A stretch of DNA of 64,000 nucleotides from Arthrobacter subterraneus (GCF_900099735.1 NZ_FNDT01000001.1:248001-312000), one strand, 5' to 3'. Shown: positions 30,113 through 39,211, numbered from the stretch's first letter. The notes: generated by a model from the letters alone, not told the origin. Made by a program: numbers and translations.

Positions 30113-30226
30113 TCAGCCCTGGCGCTGCTTGTGGCGCGGGTTTTCGCAGATTACGAGTACGTTGCCCTTGCGGCGAACCACCTGGCACTTGTCGCAAATC
30201 CGCTTCACGCTCGGCTGGACCTTCAT
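30113..30226 (-). CDS. rpmJ: 50S ribosomal protein L36
   Basis: This 37-residue protein reads [20 protein letters not shown], then ends [17 protein letters not shown]. The three cysteines and the histidine of the zinc-ribbon (CxxC near residues 11-14, C27, H32) are all present, so it is the C+ zinc-binding form. It lies between infA and rpsM, as in most bacteria. The AAAGGAAAACC sequence upstream supplies a ribosome-binding site. Confidence 0.97.
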   Translation of the reverse strand: MKVQPSVKRICDKCQVVRRKGNVLVICENPRHKQRQG

Positions 30227-30246
30227 GGTTTTCCTTTGCGTTTGTC

Positions 30247-30468
30247 TTATTTGTAGCGGTAGACAATACGACCCCTGGTGAGGTCATAAGGGCTGAGTTC
30301 CACTACCACCCGGTCCTCGGGGAGGATTCGAATGTAGTGCTGACGCATCTTTCCCGAGATGTGGGCTAGAACAATGTGTCCGTTGGCCAACTCAACGCGG
30401 AACATCGCGTTGGGCAGAGCCTCGTTCACAGTGCCTTCAATCTCAATGACACCGTCTTTCTTGGCCAT
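30247..30468 (-). CDS. infA: Translation initiation factor IF-1
   Basis: IF-1 occupies the A site of the 30S subunit during initiation. The ATG at 30468 ([14 protein letters not shown]) gives 73 residues, the normal size. GGAGGAT directly upstream is a strong Shine-Dalgarno sequence that excludes the longer frame. The OB-fold strands with [20 protein letters not shown] and RGRIVYRYK are conserved. It heads the infA-rpmJ-rpsM-rpsK-rpoA-rplQ(-truA) transcript and has its own predicted promoter. Confidence 0.97.
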   Translation of the reverse strand: MAKKDGVIEIEGTVNEALPNAMFRVELANGHIVLAHISGKMRQHYIRILPEDRVVVELSPYDLTRGRIVYRYK

Positions 30469-30600
30469 ATCCTCCGCTAACTTCTGTGCCGCCACTTGCG
30501 GGGCGGACGGTCTTGGGTTTTGATTGTCTACATCCTTTGCCCGTGCTATTCGCCAGGCCCGCCCAGAATTGGGCACAGGGGAAGAGACAACCAACGGACA

Positions 30601-30629
30601 ACTCTACGCTATGGCCGTCCAGATGTTAA
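30601..30629 (-). promoter_or_regulatory. Predicted promoter of the infA operon
   Basis: TTAACA (30629-30624) and TAGAGT (30606-30601) are 17 bases apart on the minus strand. The start point near 30594 would leave a leader of about 125 bases before infA. Confidence 0.65.
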
Positions 30630-30696
30630 ATCGCTGCACGGGCCCACGGCGCCGTGAATAGACCCGGCGGAACGCCGTCGGAAAGGCCCGGGACGG

Positions 30697-31167
30697 CTAG
30701 CCCTTGGAGCGCTTCCAGAAATGGTGCGCGCGGTGACCATCATCCGTGTGCACCACCAGGACCGGACAGGAGGCATGCGAAACGCATGCTGAGCTCACCG
30801 AGCCGAGATGCAGCCCCATGAAACCGCCATGGCCGCGCCTGCCCACCACAAGCATCACTGCGTCTGCACTCGCTTCGACCAGTTTGGCCGGCGCTGGACC
30901 GCGGATAAGTTCCTGGCTGACATTGACCGCAGGCTCGGGCCCGAACGCCCTGCCGAGCGCCGCCGTGAGCGCGTTTCCCGCTGAGGCTTCAAAAGCGTCA
31001 AGGTCAGGCGGGATGTAGTCGGCGTACATCTTCGGGAAGTCCCAGCACGCCACCGCATGAACCCTCGCATCCAGCGCGGGCGCCATTCGCGCCGCAAGAT
31101 GCAGCGCCTGAATTGAGCAATCAGAGCCGTCCACGCCAACCACGATTTTCGCTTCGGGGCTTTCCAT
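30697..31167 (-). CDS. Universal stress protein (UspA family)
   Basis: The ATG at 31167 (MESPEAKIVVGVDGSD) is preceded by AGGAGA, so the longer frame to 31209 is not used. The 156-residue single Usp domain has the nucleotide-binding pattern GVDGS at the start and GRRGHGGFMGLHLGSVS near residues 112-128, which fits the ATP-binding GxxG-x9-GS motif. Its cellular role is not evident from sequence. It sits between map and infA in the ribosomal supercluster, with its own strong promoter, so it is an independently regulated insertion rather than part of the ribosomal transcript. Confidence 0.92.
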   Translation of the reverse strand: MESPEAKIVVGVDGSDCSIQALHLAARMAPALDARVHAVACWDFPKMYADYIPPDLDAFEASAGNALTAALGRAFGPEPAVNVSQELIRGPAPAKLVEASADAVMLVVGRRGHGGFMGLHLGSVSSACVSHASCPVLVVHTDDGHRAHHFWKRSKG

Positions 31168-31220
31168 CGCCGTTCTCCTTCTCCCCCGTCCGTTCAACGG
31201 TGAATCCAAGGGTGTTGCTG

Positions 31221-31249
31221 ACCATAGACCCGGCCCGCATGCCCGTCAA
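31221..31249 (-). promoter_or_regulatory. Predicted promoter of the universal stress protein gene
   Basis: TTGACG (31249-31244) and TATGGT (31226-31221) are separated by 17 bases. This is one of the best sigma-A-like matches in the window. The start near 31214 leaves a leader of about 47 bases. Confidence 0.7.
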
Positions 31250-31282
31250 GAGAGAGAATTTTGAGCCGGCCCGGCTGGCGCC

Positions 31283-32107
31283 CTAAAGGAGAGGAACCGG
31301 CGTAACGCCCAGTTCCGCAAGCCGAGCAGCGCCGCCGTCAGCGGCTGTGAGGACCCAGATACCGCCGTCGTGCACAGCCACGGTGTGTTCCCACTGGCTG
31401 GCCCGCTTGCCGTCGACAGTGACAACGGTCCAGTCGTCGTCGAGCGTGGCAGTCTCAAGCCGGCCCTGGACCAGCATCGGCTCGATCGCCAGGCACAGAC
31501 CGGGCTTGATCTTGGGACCCCGGTGACCGCTGCGATAATTGAGCACGTCCGGTGGCTGATGCATCTGGGTACCGATCCCGTGGCCGACGTAATCCTGCAG
31601 GATCCCCAGCGCCGGGCCCTCGACGGAGGAGACGTAGTCATCAATGGCGGACCCGATGTCGCCGACGAACTTGCCGGTGGCGAGAGCAGCGATCCCCCGC
31701 CACATGGCTTCCTCGGTGACACGGGACAGCCGGACGTCCTCGGGACGGGGATTCCCGACTATGACGGTGCGGGCGGAGTCCGAGTGCCAGCCCCGGATCA
31801 CGGCGCCGCCGTCAATCGAGATGATGTCGCCGTCCTGCAGCACGTAGTCGCCTGGGATGCCGTGCACCACCTCGTGGTTCACGGAGGTGCAGATACTGGC
31901 GGGGAAGCCGTGGTATCCAAGGAAGTTGGACGTGGCACCGGCTTCCTTGAGAACCGCGGCGAACACACCATCCAGCTCGCGGGTGGAGACGCCCACCCGG
32001 GCAGCCGCCACCGTCTCGTCCAGGGCGCCGGCGAGCACAATGCCGGCTTTCCGCATGGTCCGGATCTGATCGGCCGACTTGTACTCGACCCGCTGCTGGC
32101 GGAACAT
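31283..32107 (-). CDS. map: Methionine aminopeptidase, type I
   Basis: Map removes the initiator methionine from nascent proteins. The 274-residue protein has the five expected metal ligands: the two Asp of SIDGGAVIRGWHSDSAR, His in GHGIGTQMH, and the Glu residues in AIEPML and WEHTVAV. The substrate-pocket His of NHEVVHGIPG is also present. It starts five bases after the adk stop. The secY-adk-map order links it to secretion and nucleotide genes, as in many bacteria. Confidence 0.97.
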   Translation of the reverse strand: MFRQQRVEYKSADQIRTMRKAGIVLAGALDETVAAARVGVSTRELDGVFAAVLKEAGATSNFLGYHGFPASICTSVNHEVVHGIPGDYVLQDGDIISIDGGAVIRGWHSDSARTVIVGNPRPEDVRLSRVTEEAMWRGIAALATGKFVGDIGSAIDDYVSSVEGPALGILQDYVGHGIGTQMHQPPDVLNYRSGHRGPKIKPGLCLAIEPMLVQGRLETATLDDDWTVVTVDGKRASQWEHTVAVHDGGIWVLTAADGGAARLAELGVTPVPLL

Positions 32108-32112
32108 TCCGG

Positions 32113-32685
32113 CTACCGCGTTACTTTCAGGGCAGACATGACGCGCTCGGTCACTTCATCGATGGCGCCGATGCCGTCCACCCGGGTGACAATGCCACGG
32201 CTTTCATACTGCGAAACGACGGCTTCGGTCTGCTCGTGGTACAGGTCAAGGCGGTGCCGGATGACAACCTCGTTGTCATCGGTGCGTCCGTCGAGGCGTG
32301 CGCGTCCCAGGAGCCGGCGCACCAGCTCCTCGTCATCCGCCGTGAGCTGGAGGACGACGTCGAGGGTCGAGTCATTCTCGCGGAGGATGTCATCCAGCTC
32401 GGTCACCTGTGCCGCCGTGCGGGGGTAGCCGTCAAGCAGGAATCCGTCCTGGACGTCTTCCTCAGCCAGCCGCGCGCGGACCATGCTGTTGGTGACGCTG
32501 TCCGGGACAAAGTCACCGGCGTCCATGTACTTCTTCGCCTCGACGCCGAGAGGCGTTTCATTCTTCACGTTTTCGCGGAAGATGTCGCCGGTGGAGATAG
32601 CCACCACACCCAGCCGTTCCGAGATCCGGGCGGCCTGCGTTCCCTTGCCCGAGCCGGGCGGTCCAATGATGAGCATCCGTGTCAT
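32113..32685 (-). CDS. adk: Adenylate kinase
   Basis: Adk interconverts AMP plus ATP with two ADP. The 190-residue protein has the P-loop GPPGSGKGTQA at 8-18, the AMP-binding STGDIFRENV, and FLLDGYPRT. The LID is the short type (GRARLDGRTDDNEVV) without zinc-binding cysteines, which explains the small size compared with the 215-residue form. Its ATG overlaps the secY stop by four bases, so the two are translationally coupled. Confidence 0.97.
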   Translation of the reverse strand: MTRMLIIGPPGSGKGTQAARISERLGVVAISTGDIFRENVKNETPLGVEAKKYMDAGDFVPDSVTNSMVRARLAEEDVQDGFLLDGYPRTAAQVTELDDILRENDSTLDVVLQLTADDEELVRRLLGRARLDGRTDDNEVVIRHRLDLYHEQTEAVVSQYESRGIVTRVDGIGAIDEVTERVMSALKVTR

Positions 32686-33995
32686 CGCAATAACCCTTCG
32701 TAGTGGCGCTGCTGCAGCTGCGCATCAATCTGCTTCACCGTCTCGAGTCCAACGCCAACCATGATGAGGATGGAGGTGCCGCCGAACGGGAAGTTCTGGT
32801 TCGCATTGATGGCCACCAGCGCGATCAACGGGATGAGCGCAACAATGCCGAGGTAGATGGCGCCCGGCAGGGTGATGCGGGACAGGACGTACTGGAGGTA
32901 CTCCGCGGTGGGGCGGCCGGCGCGGATGCCGGGGATGAAGCCTCCGTACTTCTTCATGTTCTCCGACACTTCCTCCGGGTTGAAGGTGATCGCCACGTAG
33001 AAGTAGGTGAAGAACACGATCATCGCGAAGTACAGCGCCATGTAGAGGGGATGGTCTCCCGTGGTGAGGTAAGTGGTGATCCAGTTGACCCATTCCGGCG
33101 GGGCAGTCTGTCCGTCGGTGGGTGTGTTGAACTGTGCGATCAGCGACGGCAGGTAGAGCATCGAGGACGCGAAGATCACGGGGATGACGCCGGCCATGTT
33201 GACCTTGATCGGAATGTAGGTGCTGCTGCCGCCAAGTGTACGGCGGCCGATCATGCGCTTGGCGTACTGCACCGGGACACGGCGCTGGGACTGCTCGACG
33301 AAGATCACGAGCATCACTACGAACAGGCCGATCACCAGGACGCCCAGGAACACGTTCCAGCCCTGCGTGCGCAGGATCTCGCCCAGCGACGTTGGGAACC
33401 CTGCAGCAATGGCGGTGAAGATGAGCAGCGACATGCCGTTGCCGACGCCGCGTTCGGTGATGAGCTCGCCCATCCACATGATGAGGCCGGTGCCGGCCGT
33501 CAGGGTGAGGATCAGCAGGATGATGGTGATGAGACTGTCATCCGGGATGATCGGAACCGGGCAGTTGCCCAGCAGCGCTCCCGACCGCGCCAGCGACACC
33601 AGCGTCGTGGCGTTGAGCAGACCGAGGGCGATCGTCAGGTAGCGGGTGTACTGCGTGAGCTGTGCCTGCCCCTGCGCGCCTTCCTGGTGAAGCTCCTGGA
33701 AGCGGGGAATGACAACACGGAGCAGCTGGGTGATGATGCTGGCCGTGATGTAGGGCATGATTCCGAGGGCGAAGACGGACACCTGCAGCAGCGCACCGCC
33801 GCTGAAGAGATTAACGAACTGGTAGAGGCCGCCCTCTGTATTGCCGAGCTGCAAACACTGCTGCACGTTGCCGTAGTCAACACCGGGCGCCGGGATGAAA
33901 GCACCCAGACGGAAGATGGTGATGATTCCCAGCGTGAACAACAGCTTGCGCCGCAAGTCTGGCGTCCGGAAAGCCCGGCCAATAGCGCTAAGCAA
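32682..33995 (-). CDS. secY: Protein translocase subunit SecY
   Basis: SecY is the channel of the Sec translocon. The 437-residue protein has ten predicted membrane helices, the plug region near residues 38-75, TASIITQLLRVVIPRFQELHQEG after helix 2, and the C-terminal loops SENMKKYGGFIPGIRAGRPT and LQQRHYEGLLR. AGGAGGACGC upstream is a strong ribosome-binding site. A 256-base gap separates it from rplO. It contains two TAGACT hexamers and a GCCGGGAATCCCGGC hairpin (about 34124-34138), so secY may have its own promoter. Confidence 0.98.
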   Translation of the reverse strand: MLSAIGRAFRTPDLRRKLLFTLGIITIFRLGAFIPAPGVDYGNVQQCLQLGNTEGGLYQFVNLFSGGALLQVSVFALGIMPYITASIITQLLRVVIPRFQELHQEGAQGQAQLTQYTRYLTIALGLLNATTLVSLARSGALLGNCPVPIIPDDSLITIILLILTLTAGTGLIMWMGELITERGVGNGMSLLIFTAIAAGFPTSLGEILRTQGWNVFLGVLVIGLFVVMLVIFVEQSQRRVPVQYAKRMIGRRTLGGSSTYIPIKVNMAGVIPVIFASSMLYLPSLIAQFNTPTDGQTAPPEWVNWITTYLTTGDHPLYMALYFAMIVFFTYFYVAITFNPEEVSENMKKYGGFIPGIRAGRPTAEYLQYVLSRITLPGAIYLGIVALIPLIALVAINANQNFPFGGTSILIMVGVGLETVKQIDAQLQQRHYEGLLR

Positions 33996-34251
33996 GCGTC
34001 CTCCTGATTAAGTCTTAGTGGCCCTTCACGGGCGATACACACCAACCGAGTCTAGCGGCTGGAGCCGGGCGTACGAGAACCCAGGGCAACGATAGCGCCC
34101 GTTAAAGGAAACAGACTCCTGGTGAGCCGGGAATCCCGGCCTCCCAAGAGTCTAATTGCTTCATGAGCCAGATCACAGTCGGCTCCCCTGCCGCCGTCGT
34201 CCGGATGCCCGAGGGCTACCGGTACGACGGCGGCGGGATGCCGTGCTGGAA

Positions 34252-34800
34252 CTACGGTGCCGAGACCGTGCCGCCGGCGGCGGTGATCTTCTCGGCAGCG
34301 CTGGCGGACACGGCGTGGACCTTGACGTCCACCTTGACCGCGATGTCGCCCGTTCCCAGCACCTTGACGAGCTGGTTCTTGCGCACTGCGCCCTTGGCGA
34401 TCAGGCTGTCCACCGACACCTCGCCGCCTTCGGGGTAGAGCTCGTTGAGCTTGTCCAGGTTGACTACCTGGTACTCAACGCGGAACGGGTTCTTGAAGCC
34501 GCGCAGCTTCGGCAGACGCATGTGCAGCGGAAGCTGGCCACCTGCGAACCCTGCCTTGACCGAGTAGCGTGCCTTGGTGCCCTTGGTGCCACGGCCTGCG
34601 GTCTTGCCCTTGGAGCCTTCGCCACGACCAACGCGGGTCTTGGCGGTCTTGGCACCGGGAGCGGGACGAAGGTGGTGAACCTTCAGCGCGTGGACGCGGG
34701 GCGTGCTCTCAGCGACTTCCTGAGCGGCAGCGGCCTTGGCAGCAGGCTTGCGGGCCGGCTTCTTCTCGGTGGATTCCTCCACCGTCTTCTTCTCTGCCAT
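34252..34800 (-). CDS. rplO: 50S ribosomal protein L15 with N-terminal extension
   Basis: The L15 core starts near residue 38 ([36 protein letters not shown]) and includes [20 protein letters not shown]. The first 35 residues are Lys/Glu/Ala-rich ([20 protein letters not shown]) and exceed the normal 145-150-residue protein. No internal start fits better, and the ATG at 34800 overlaps the rpmD stop by one base. The extension is probably disordered. Confidence 0.97.
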   Translation of the reverse strand: MAEKKTVEESTEKKPARKPAAKAAAAQEVAESTPRVHALKVHHLRPAPGAKTAKTRVGRGEGSKGKTAGRGTKGTKARYSVKAGFAGGQLPLHMRLPKLRGFKNPFRVEYQVVNLDKLNELYPEGGEVSVDSLIAKGAVRKNQLVKVLGTGDIAVKVDVKVHAVSASAAEKITAAGGTVSAP

Positions 34801-35012
34801 TACTTGGCCTCCTCAACCTTCACGAGGTGCGGAACCGTGTTGACCATTCCGACGGTCACGTCGTCAGCGTTGCGGACAACAGTGTGCCCGATCCGCTTCA
34901 GGCCGAGTGAGCGAAGGGTGTTCCGCTGGTTCTGCTTACCGCCGATAACGGACTTGATCTGTGTGATTTCCAGCTTTGCGGAGCTGGCAACCAGGCGCTT
35001 CGGAGTTGCCAT
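34800..35012 (-). CDS. rpmD: 50S ribosomal protein L30
   Basis: This 70-residue protein matches L30 with [27 protein letters not shown], followed by [24 protein letters not shown]. It is slightly longer than the usual 60 residues because of a short N-terminal lead and acidic end. One-base overlaps with rpsE upstream and rplO downstream indicate coupled translation. Confidence 0.97.
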   Translation of the reverse strand: MATPKRLVASSAKLEITQIKSVIGGKQNQRNTLRSLGLKRIGHTVVRNADDVTVGMVNTVPHLVKVEEAK

Positions 35013-35776
35013 TACGCACCTGCCTTCTGATCCTGCATTGCGCGCAGCATCGATGTGGAGGCAACCTCGTCCAGCGGAAGGCCGCGGCGTGCAGCCACCG
35101 CCTGCGGCTCTTCGAGCCGCTTCAGCGCGTCAACGGTTGCGTGAACAATGTTGATGGCGTTGGAGGACCCGAGCGACTTGGAGAGGACGTCGTGGATACC
35201 GACGCACTCCAGCACGGCGCGCACCGGACCACCGGCGATTACACCGGTACCGGGAGATGCCGGACGCAGGAGCACGACGCCGGCCGCTGCCTCACCCTGA
35301 ACCAGGTGGGGAACGGTGCCGCCGATGCGGGGAACCTTGAAGAAGGTCTTCTTGGCTTCCTCGACCGCCTTGGAGATGGCCATGGGAACTTCCTTGGCCT
35401 TGCCGTAGCCGACGCCGACCATGCCGTTGCCGTCACCGACAACCACAAGTGCGGTGAAGCTGAAGCGCCGGCCGCCCTTGACGACCTTGGCGACGCGGTT
35501 GATGGACACGACACGCTCTACGAACTTGTCCTTGTCATCCCGACCGCCATCGCGACCGCCACGGCCACCATCGCGACCGCCACGGCCACCATCGCGACCG
35601 CCACGGCCACCATCGCGACCGCCACGGCCGCCGTCGCGACCACCGCTGCGCCCGCCGCGGCGATCGTCAGTGTTTGACGCCGTCCCGGTGGACTCGGCCG
35701 CGGGAGCTTCCGTTGCTGGCTGCTCAGCCTTTGCCGTATTCAATGAGGCTTCCTTTGCGTTGTTCTGCTCGGTCAC
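35012..35776 (-). CDS. rpsE: 30S ribosomal protein S5 with Gly-Arg-Asp repeat extension
   Basis: S5 helps keep decoding accurate. The normal core begins near residue 82 ([23 protein letters not shown]) and includes [21 protein letters not shown] and the C-terminal [19 protein letters not shown]. The 80-residue N-terminal extension contains about four and a half copies of a seven-residue GGRDGGR unit, encoded by a 21-base tandem repeat. The total of 254 residues compares with about 165-200 in most bacteria. The ATG overlaps the rplR stop by four bases. Confidence 0.97.
   Translation of the reverse strand: MTEQNNAKEASLNTAKAEQPATEAPAAESTGTASNTDDRRGGRSGGRDGGRGGRDGGRGGRDGGRGGRDGGRGGRDGGRDDKDKFVERVVSINRVAKVVKGGRRFSFTALVVVGDGNGMVGVGYGKAKEVPMAISKAVEEAKKTFFKVPRIGGTVPHLVQGEAAAGVVLLRPASPGTGVIAGGPVRAVLECVGIHDVLSKSLGSSNAINIVHATVDALKRLEEPQAVAARRGLPLDEVASTSMLRAMQDQKAGA
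35549..35641 (-). repeat. 21-base tandem repeat in rpsE
   Basis: A 21-base unit starting ATCGCGACCGCC on the plus strand recurs at 35549, 35570, 35591 and 35612, with a diverged fifth start at 35633. It encodes the GGRDGGR repeats of S5. The near-identity of the copies points to recent slippage or unequal exchange. Confidence 0.9.
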
Positions 35777-36156
35777 AGTGCCAGCCCACCTTCACGTGCG
35801 CCGTCTGCGATTGCGGCAATCCGGCCGTGGTACTTGTTACCACCACGGTCGAAGACGACTGCCTCGATACCTACAGCCTTTGCACGCTCAGCGACGAGCT
35901 CGCCAACGCGCTTGGCCTTGGCAGTCTTGTCGCCGTCGAACGAACGCAGGTCGGCTTCGAGGGTCGACGCCGAGGCAAGGGTGATGCCCTTGGAATCGTC
36001 CACGACCTGCACGAATACGTGGCGGGCGGAACGGTTGACTACCAGGCGCGGACGGACCGCGGTACCGGTGATGCGCTTGCGGACCCGAAGGTGGCGCCGT
36101 CCGCGCTGGGCGGACTTGCTCTTCGAGATGCGCTTCTTGTTGATGCTCAGTGACAT
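35773..36156 (-). CDS. rplR: 50S ribosomal protein L18
   Basis: L18 binds 5S rRNA. The 127-residue protein has a basic N-terminus, [21 protein letters not shown], and the core [24 protein letters not shown]. The end, [24 protein letters not shown], is typical. It starts two bases after rplF stops. Confidence 0.98.
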   Translation of the reverse strand: MSLSINKKRISKSKSAQRGRRHLRVRKRITGTAVRPRLVVNRSARHVFVQVVDDSKGITLASASTLEADLRSFDGDKTAKAKRVGELVAERAKAVGIEAVVFDRGGNKYHGRIAAIADGAREGGLAL

Positions 36157-36158
36157 GG

Positions 36159-36695
36159 TTACTTACCAGCCTTTCCGACCTTGCGGCGAATAACCTCGCC
36201 CGCGTAGCGGATGCCCTTGCCCTTATAGGGATCCGGACGGCGCAGCTTGCGGATGTTCGCAGCAACTTCGCCGACCTGCTGCTTGTTGATGCCGGACACG
36301 GATACCTTGGTGGGGCTGTCCACAGTGAGCGTGATGCCCTCCGGAGCCTTGACGGCAACGGGGTGGCTGTAGCCCAGCGCGAACTCCAGGTCGGAACCCT
36401 TGGCCTGCACACGGTAACCGGTGCCGACAATCTCGAGGTTCTTCTTGTAGCCCTCGGTCACTCCAACAATCATGTTGGAGATCAGGGTGCGGGTCAGGCC
36501 GTGCAGCGAACGCGACTCGCGCTCGTCGTTCGGGCGGGAGACGGTGACCGTGTTTTCCTCAAGGGAAACCTGGATCGGGCTGGCAACAGTGTGGCTCAGC
36601 TCGCCCTTGGAACCCTTGACGGACACGAGGCTGCCGTCAACCTTGACCTCTACGCCTGCAGGCACGGTGATGGGGAGACGTCCAATACGTGACAT
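36159..36695 (-). CDS. rplF: 50S ribosomal protein L6
   Basis: L6 lies near the sarcin-ricin loop and factor-binding site. The 178-residue protein has two repeats of the L6 fold. Motifs include [15 protein letters not shown], the central [27 protein letters not shown], and the C-terminal [27 protein letters not shown]. It follows rpsH by 18 bases, with AAGGGAAAG upstream. Confidence 0.98.
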   Translation of the reverse strand: MSRIGRLPITVPAGVEVKVDGSLVSVKGSKGELSHTVASPIQVSLEENTVTVSRPNDERESRSLHGLTRTLISNMIVGVTEGYKKNLEIVGTGYRVQAKGSDLEFALGYSHPVAVKAPEGITLTVDSPTKVSVSGINKQQVGEVAANIRKLRRPDPYKGKGIRYAGEVIRRKVGKAGK

Positions 36696-36713
36696 GTTTC
36701 TTTCCCTTTCCCG

Positions 36714-37112
36714 TTACCAGACGTAGGCGAGGACTTCCCCACCTACACCCTTCTTGGCTGCCTGGCGGTCTGTGAGCAGACCGGAGGACGTGGACAGGAT
36801 GGCAATGCCCAGCCCGCCCAGAACGTGCGGCAGGTTGGTGGACTTTGCGTAAACGCGCAGGCCCGGCTTGGAGATGCGCCGGATGCCCGCGATGGAGCGC
36901 GTTCGGTCAGGACCGAACTTGAGGTCGATGGTGAGCTTCTTGCCCACTTCTGCTTCCTCTTCCTTCCAGCCGGCGATGTAGCCTTCGGCCTTGAGGATGT
37001 CGGCAACGCGTGCCTTCAGCTTGCTGTACGGCATTGACACGGAATCGTGGTAAGCCGAGTTGGCGTTGCGGAGACGCGTGAGCATGTCTGCAACTGGATC
37101 TGTCATTGTCAT
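36714..37112 (-). CDS. rpsH: 30S ribosomal protein S8
   Basis: S8 is a primary 16S rRNA binder and in E. coli represses the spc operon. The 132-residue protein has [20 protein letters not shown], then [29 protein letters not shown] and the end GGEVLAYVW. The 91-base gap to rplE is too short for rpsN, which normally lies here. Confidence 0.98.
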   Translation of the reverse strand: MTMTDPVADMLTRLRNANSAYHDSVSMPYSKLKARVADILKAEGYIAGWKEEEAEVGKKLTIDLKFGPDRTRSIAGIRRISKPGLRVYAKSTNLPHVLGGLGIAILSTSSGLLTDRQAAKKGVGGEVLAYVW

Positions 37113-37203
37113 TGGGCTCTAGCCCTTCCTCGTAACGGTTTCCGGACCCCGGTGAACTCCAGCGTCAGCTGGCAACCCCGGAACGGACCTGCAACGTAGT
37201 TGA

Positions 37204-37779
37204 TTAGTCTTCGGATTTGAACGGGAAGCCGAGCGCCTTGAGCAATGCGCGGCCTTCGGCGTCAGTCTTGGCAGTGGTCACTACGGTGATGTCCATGCCG
37301 CGGACACGGTCAATCTTGTCCTGGTCGATCTCGTGGAACATGGACTGCTCCGTGAGGCCGAAGGTGTAGTTGCCGTTTCCGTCGAACTGGCGCCCGTTGA
37401 GGCCGCGGAAGTCGCGGATACGGGGCAGGGCCAGCGAGACCAGGCGGTCAACAAATTCCCACATGCGGTCGCCGCGCAGTGTTGCGTGCGCACCGATCGG
37501 CATGCCTTCGCGAAGCTTGAACTGCGCGATGGACTTGCGTGCCTTGGTGACCTGCGGCTTCTGGCCGGTGATCTGGGTGAGGTCGCGGACCGCACCGTCA
37601 ATGAGCTTGGAGTCCTTGGCGGCATCTCCAACACCCATGTTCACAACAACCTTGACGAGCCGGGGAACCTGGTTGACGTTGCTGTAGTTGAACTCTTCCA
37701 GCAGCGTCGACTTGATCTCGGACGCGTAGCGGGCCTTCAGGCGGGGGGTGATCTTGGTTTCTACGGCTTCAGCAGTCAT
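37204..37779 (-). CDS. rplE: 50S ribosomal protein L5
   Basis: L5 binds 5S rRNA and contacts P-site tRNA. The 191-residue length and segments [51 protein letters not shown] and [21 protein letters not shown] are typical. Its start overlaps the rplX stop by one base. Confidence 0.98.
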   Translation of the reverse strand: MTAEAVETKITPRLKARYASEIKSTLLEEFNYSNVNQVPRLVKVVVNMGVGDAAKDSKLIDGAVRDLTQITGQKPQVTKARKSIAQFKLREGMPIGAHATLRGDRMWEFVDRLVSLALPRIRDFRGLNGRQFDGNGNYTFGLTEQSMFHEIDQDKIDRVRGMDITVVTTAKTDAEGRALLKALGFPFKSED

Positions 37780-38156
37780 TACAGATCCTTCCCTGATGCC
37801 TTGGCGACGCGGATGCGGACCGTGCGCTCACGGCCGTCCCGCTCCACGGTTTCGGTGCGGTAGCCGACACGGGTGGGCTTCTTGCTCTCCGGGTCTACCA
37901 CTGCGACGTTACTGATGTGGATGGATGCCTCAACGGTCTCGATGCCACCGGTCTTGGTGCCGCGCTGCGACTGCCCGACCTTGGTGTGCTTCGTGATGCG
38001 GTTGATGCCCTCGACCAGTACACGGTTGCTCTCAGGGAATACCTTGAGGACCTTGCCCTGCTTGCCGCGGTCTCCGCCGCGCTCCTGCTTGGCGCCGGTG
38101 ATGACCTGAACGAGGTCACCCTTCTTGATCTTCAGCTTCGAACGGGTCTGAGCCAT
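37779..38156 (-). CDS. rplX: 50S ribosomal protein L24
   Basis: L24 is an assembly initiator near the peptide exit. The KOW motif [27 protein letters not shown] lies at about residues 9-35, followed by [13 protein letters not shown]. The 125 residues slightly exceed the usual 100-105 because of a C-terminal basic extension with [27 protein letters not shown]. It starts two bases after the rplN stop. Confidence 0.98.
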   Translation of the reverse strand: MAQTRSKLKIKKGDLVQVITGAKQERGGDRGKQGKVLKVFPESNRVLVEGINRITKHTKVGQSQRGTKTGGIETVEASIHISNVAVVDPESKKPTRVGYRTETVERDGRERTVRIRVAKASGKDL

Positions 38157-38158
38157 GA

Positions 38159-38527
38159 CTACAGCACCTCCGGGGCCAGTGAAATGATCTTCATGAAGCG
38201 CTTGTCGCGGAGTTCGCGACCGACCGGACCGAAGATGCGGGTACCACGAGGATCGCCGTCACCCTTGAGGATCACGGCAGCGTTCTCGTCGAACTTGATG
38301 TAGGAACCATCCGCACGGCGGCGTTCCTTCTTGGTGCGGACGATGACGGCCTTGACCACATCGCCCTTCTTGACGTTCCCACCGGGGATAGCGTCCTTGA
38401 CGGTGGCGACAATGACGTCACCAATTCCTGCGTAGCGACGTCCGGATCCGCCGAGAACACGAATGGTAAGGATTTCCTTAGCACCCGTGTTGTCGGCGAC
38501 CTTGAGTCGCGACTCCTGCTGAATCAC
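38159..38527 (-). CDS. rplN: 50S ribosomal protein L14
   Basis: L14 forms part of the intersubunit bridge. The 122-residue protein has [70 protein letters not shown] and the end. It heads the spc block. A terminator and a long hairpin separate it from rpsQ, so it must have its own promoter in the 390-base gap upstream. AAGGAG is the ribosome-binding site. Confidence 0.98.
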   Translation of the reverse strand: MIQQESRLKVADNTGAKEILTIRVLGGSGRRYAGIGDVIVATVKDAIPGGNVKKGDVVKAVIVRTKKERRRADGSYIKFDENAAVILKGDGDPRGTRIFGPVGRELRDKRFMKIISLAPEVL

Positions 38528-38788
38528 TATTTACTCCTTGCGTCGCGCTGGTTCTCAGACCGAAATCCTGCCTACGGAATGAGCCTTGCGGAACGGTTGA
38601 TCGGGGTGTCTCTGGACCCACCTGGATTTTGCCAGTGGAGGGCCTAAACGCCCGTGCCCAAGGCATTTGCCTCCCAGGCGCGGGATGCGCAGGGAAGTAC
38701 TATGCCGGAGCACGATTGTTTACGAGGTTTCATGATGCGGGCGCGAAGGCGCCACACAAACTCAATATCTTAGCACGGATCCCACAGC
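38528..38788 (-). promoter_or_regulatory. Non-coding leader region of rplN
   Basis: No gene is visible on either strand in this part of the gap between rpsQ and rplN. On the minus strand a TAAGAT hexamer (38772-38767) could be the -10 box of the rplN promoter, but its -35 partner is poor and overlaps the adjacent hairpin. If it is used, the leader would exceed 220 bases, long enough for S8- or L14-type feedback control. Confidence 0.3.
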
Positions 38789-38851
38789 GAAGATTCGCGC
38801 AGGTGTGGCGACCCAGCACAGTGGAAAGTCGCCACACCTGCGCAAATCTTC
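38789..38851. repeat. Long near-perfect hairpin between rpsQ and rplN
   Basis: A 24-base arm at 38789-38812 is complementary to 38828-38851 at 23 of 24 positions, around a 15-base loop. No T-run follows on the minus strand. Its position, right after the rpsQ terminator and before the presumed rplN promoter, suggests a transcription barrier, a binding site or a small repetitive element. Confidence 0.85.
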
Positions 38852-38864
38852 CGGACATGCGAAC

Positions 38865-38892
38865 GGTCCCCCGTTCAGAAGAACGAGGGACC
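38865..38892 (-). terminator. Terminator after rpsQ
   Basis: GGTCCCCCGTTC (38865-38876) pairs with GAACGAGGGACC (38881-38892) at 11 of 12 positions, with a four-base loop. It starts 26 bases after the rpsQ stop and ends the S10 block. Confidence 0.65.
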
Positions 38893-38917
38893 GCAGGCTG
38901 TTGGTGCTCGAGAGGGC

Positions 38918-39211
38918 CTACTTGGCCTTCTCGATGACCTCCACCAGGCGCCACCGCTTGGTAGCGGACAGCGGCCGGGTTTCGCTGATCAGGACCATGT
39001 CGCCGACACCGGCGGTGTTCTGCTCATCATGGGCCTTGACCTTCGAGCTGCGGCGGATGACCTTGCCGTAGAGGCCGTGCTTGACGCGGTCCTCCACCTC
39101 AACGACGATCGTCTTCTCCATTTTGTCGGAGACGACGTAGCCGCGGCGGGTCTTGCGGTAACCGCGCTTTGAGGACTCCAGTACGGTAGCCTCGTTCTTC
39201 TCTTCACTCAT
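38918..39211 (-). CDS. rpsQ: 30S ribosomal protein S17
   Basis: S17 is an early 16S rRNA binder. The OB-fold core [27 protein letters not shown] and [44 protein letters not shown] are standard. The 97 residues include a short acidic lead, [13 protein letters not shown]. The ATG overlaps the rpmC stop by four bases. It is the last gene of the S10 block. Confidence 0.98.
   Translation of the reverse strand: MSEEKNEATVLESSKRGYRKTRRGYVVSDKMEKTIVVEVEDRVKHGLYGKVIRRSSKVKAHDEQNTAGVGDMVLISETRPLSATKRWRLVEVIEKAK

Noticed and set aside
34163-34438. Small plus-strand open frame starting MSQITVGSPAAVVRMPEG after secY
   Set aside because: It runs into the antisense of rplO, has no ribosome-binding site, and the second half is clearly shadow sequence.
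35549-35641. CRISPR-like regular repeat
   Set aside because: The 21-base units have no spacers and lie in frame within rpsE, so this is a coding tandem repeat.
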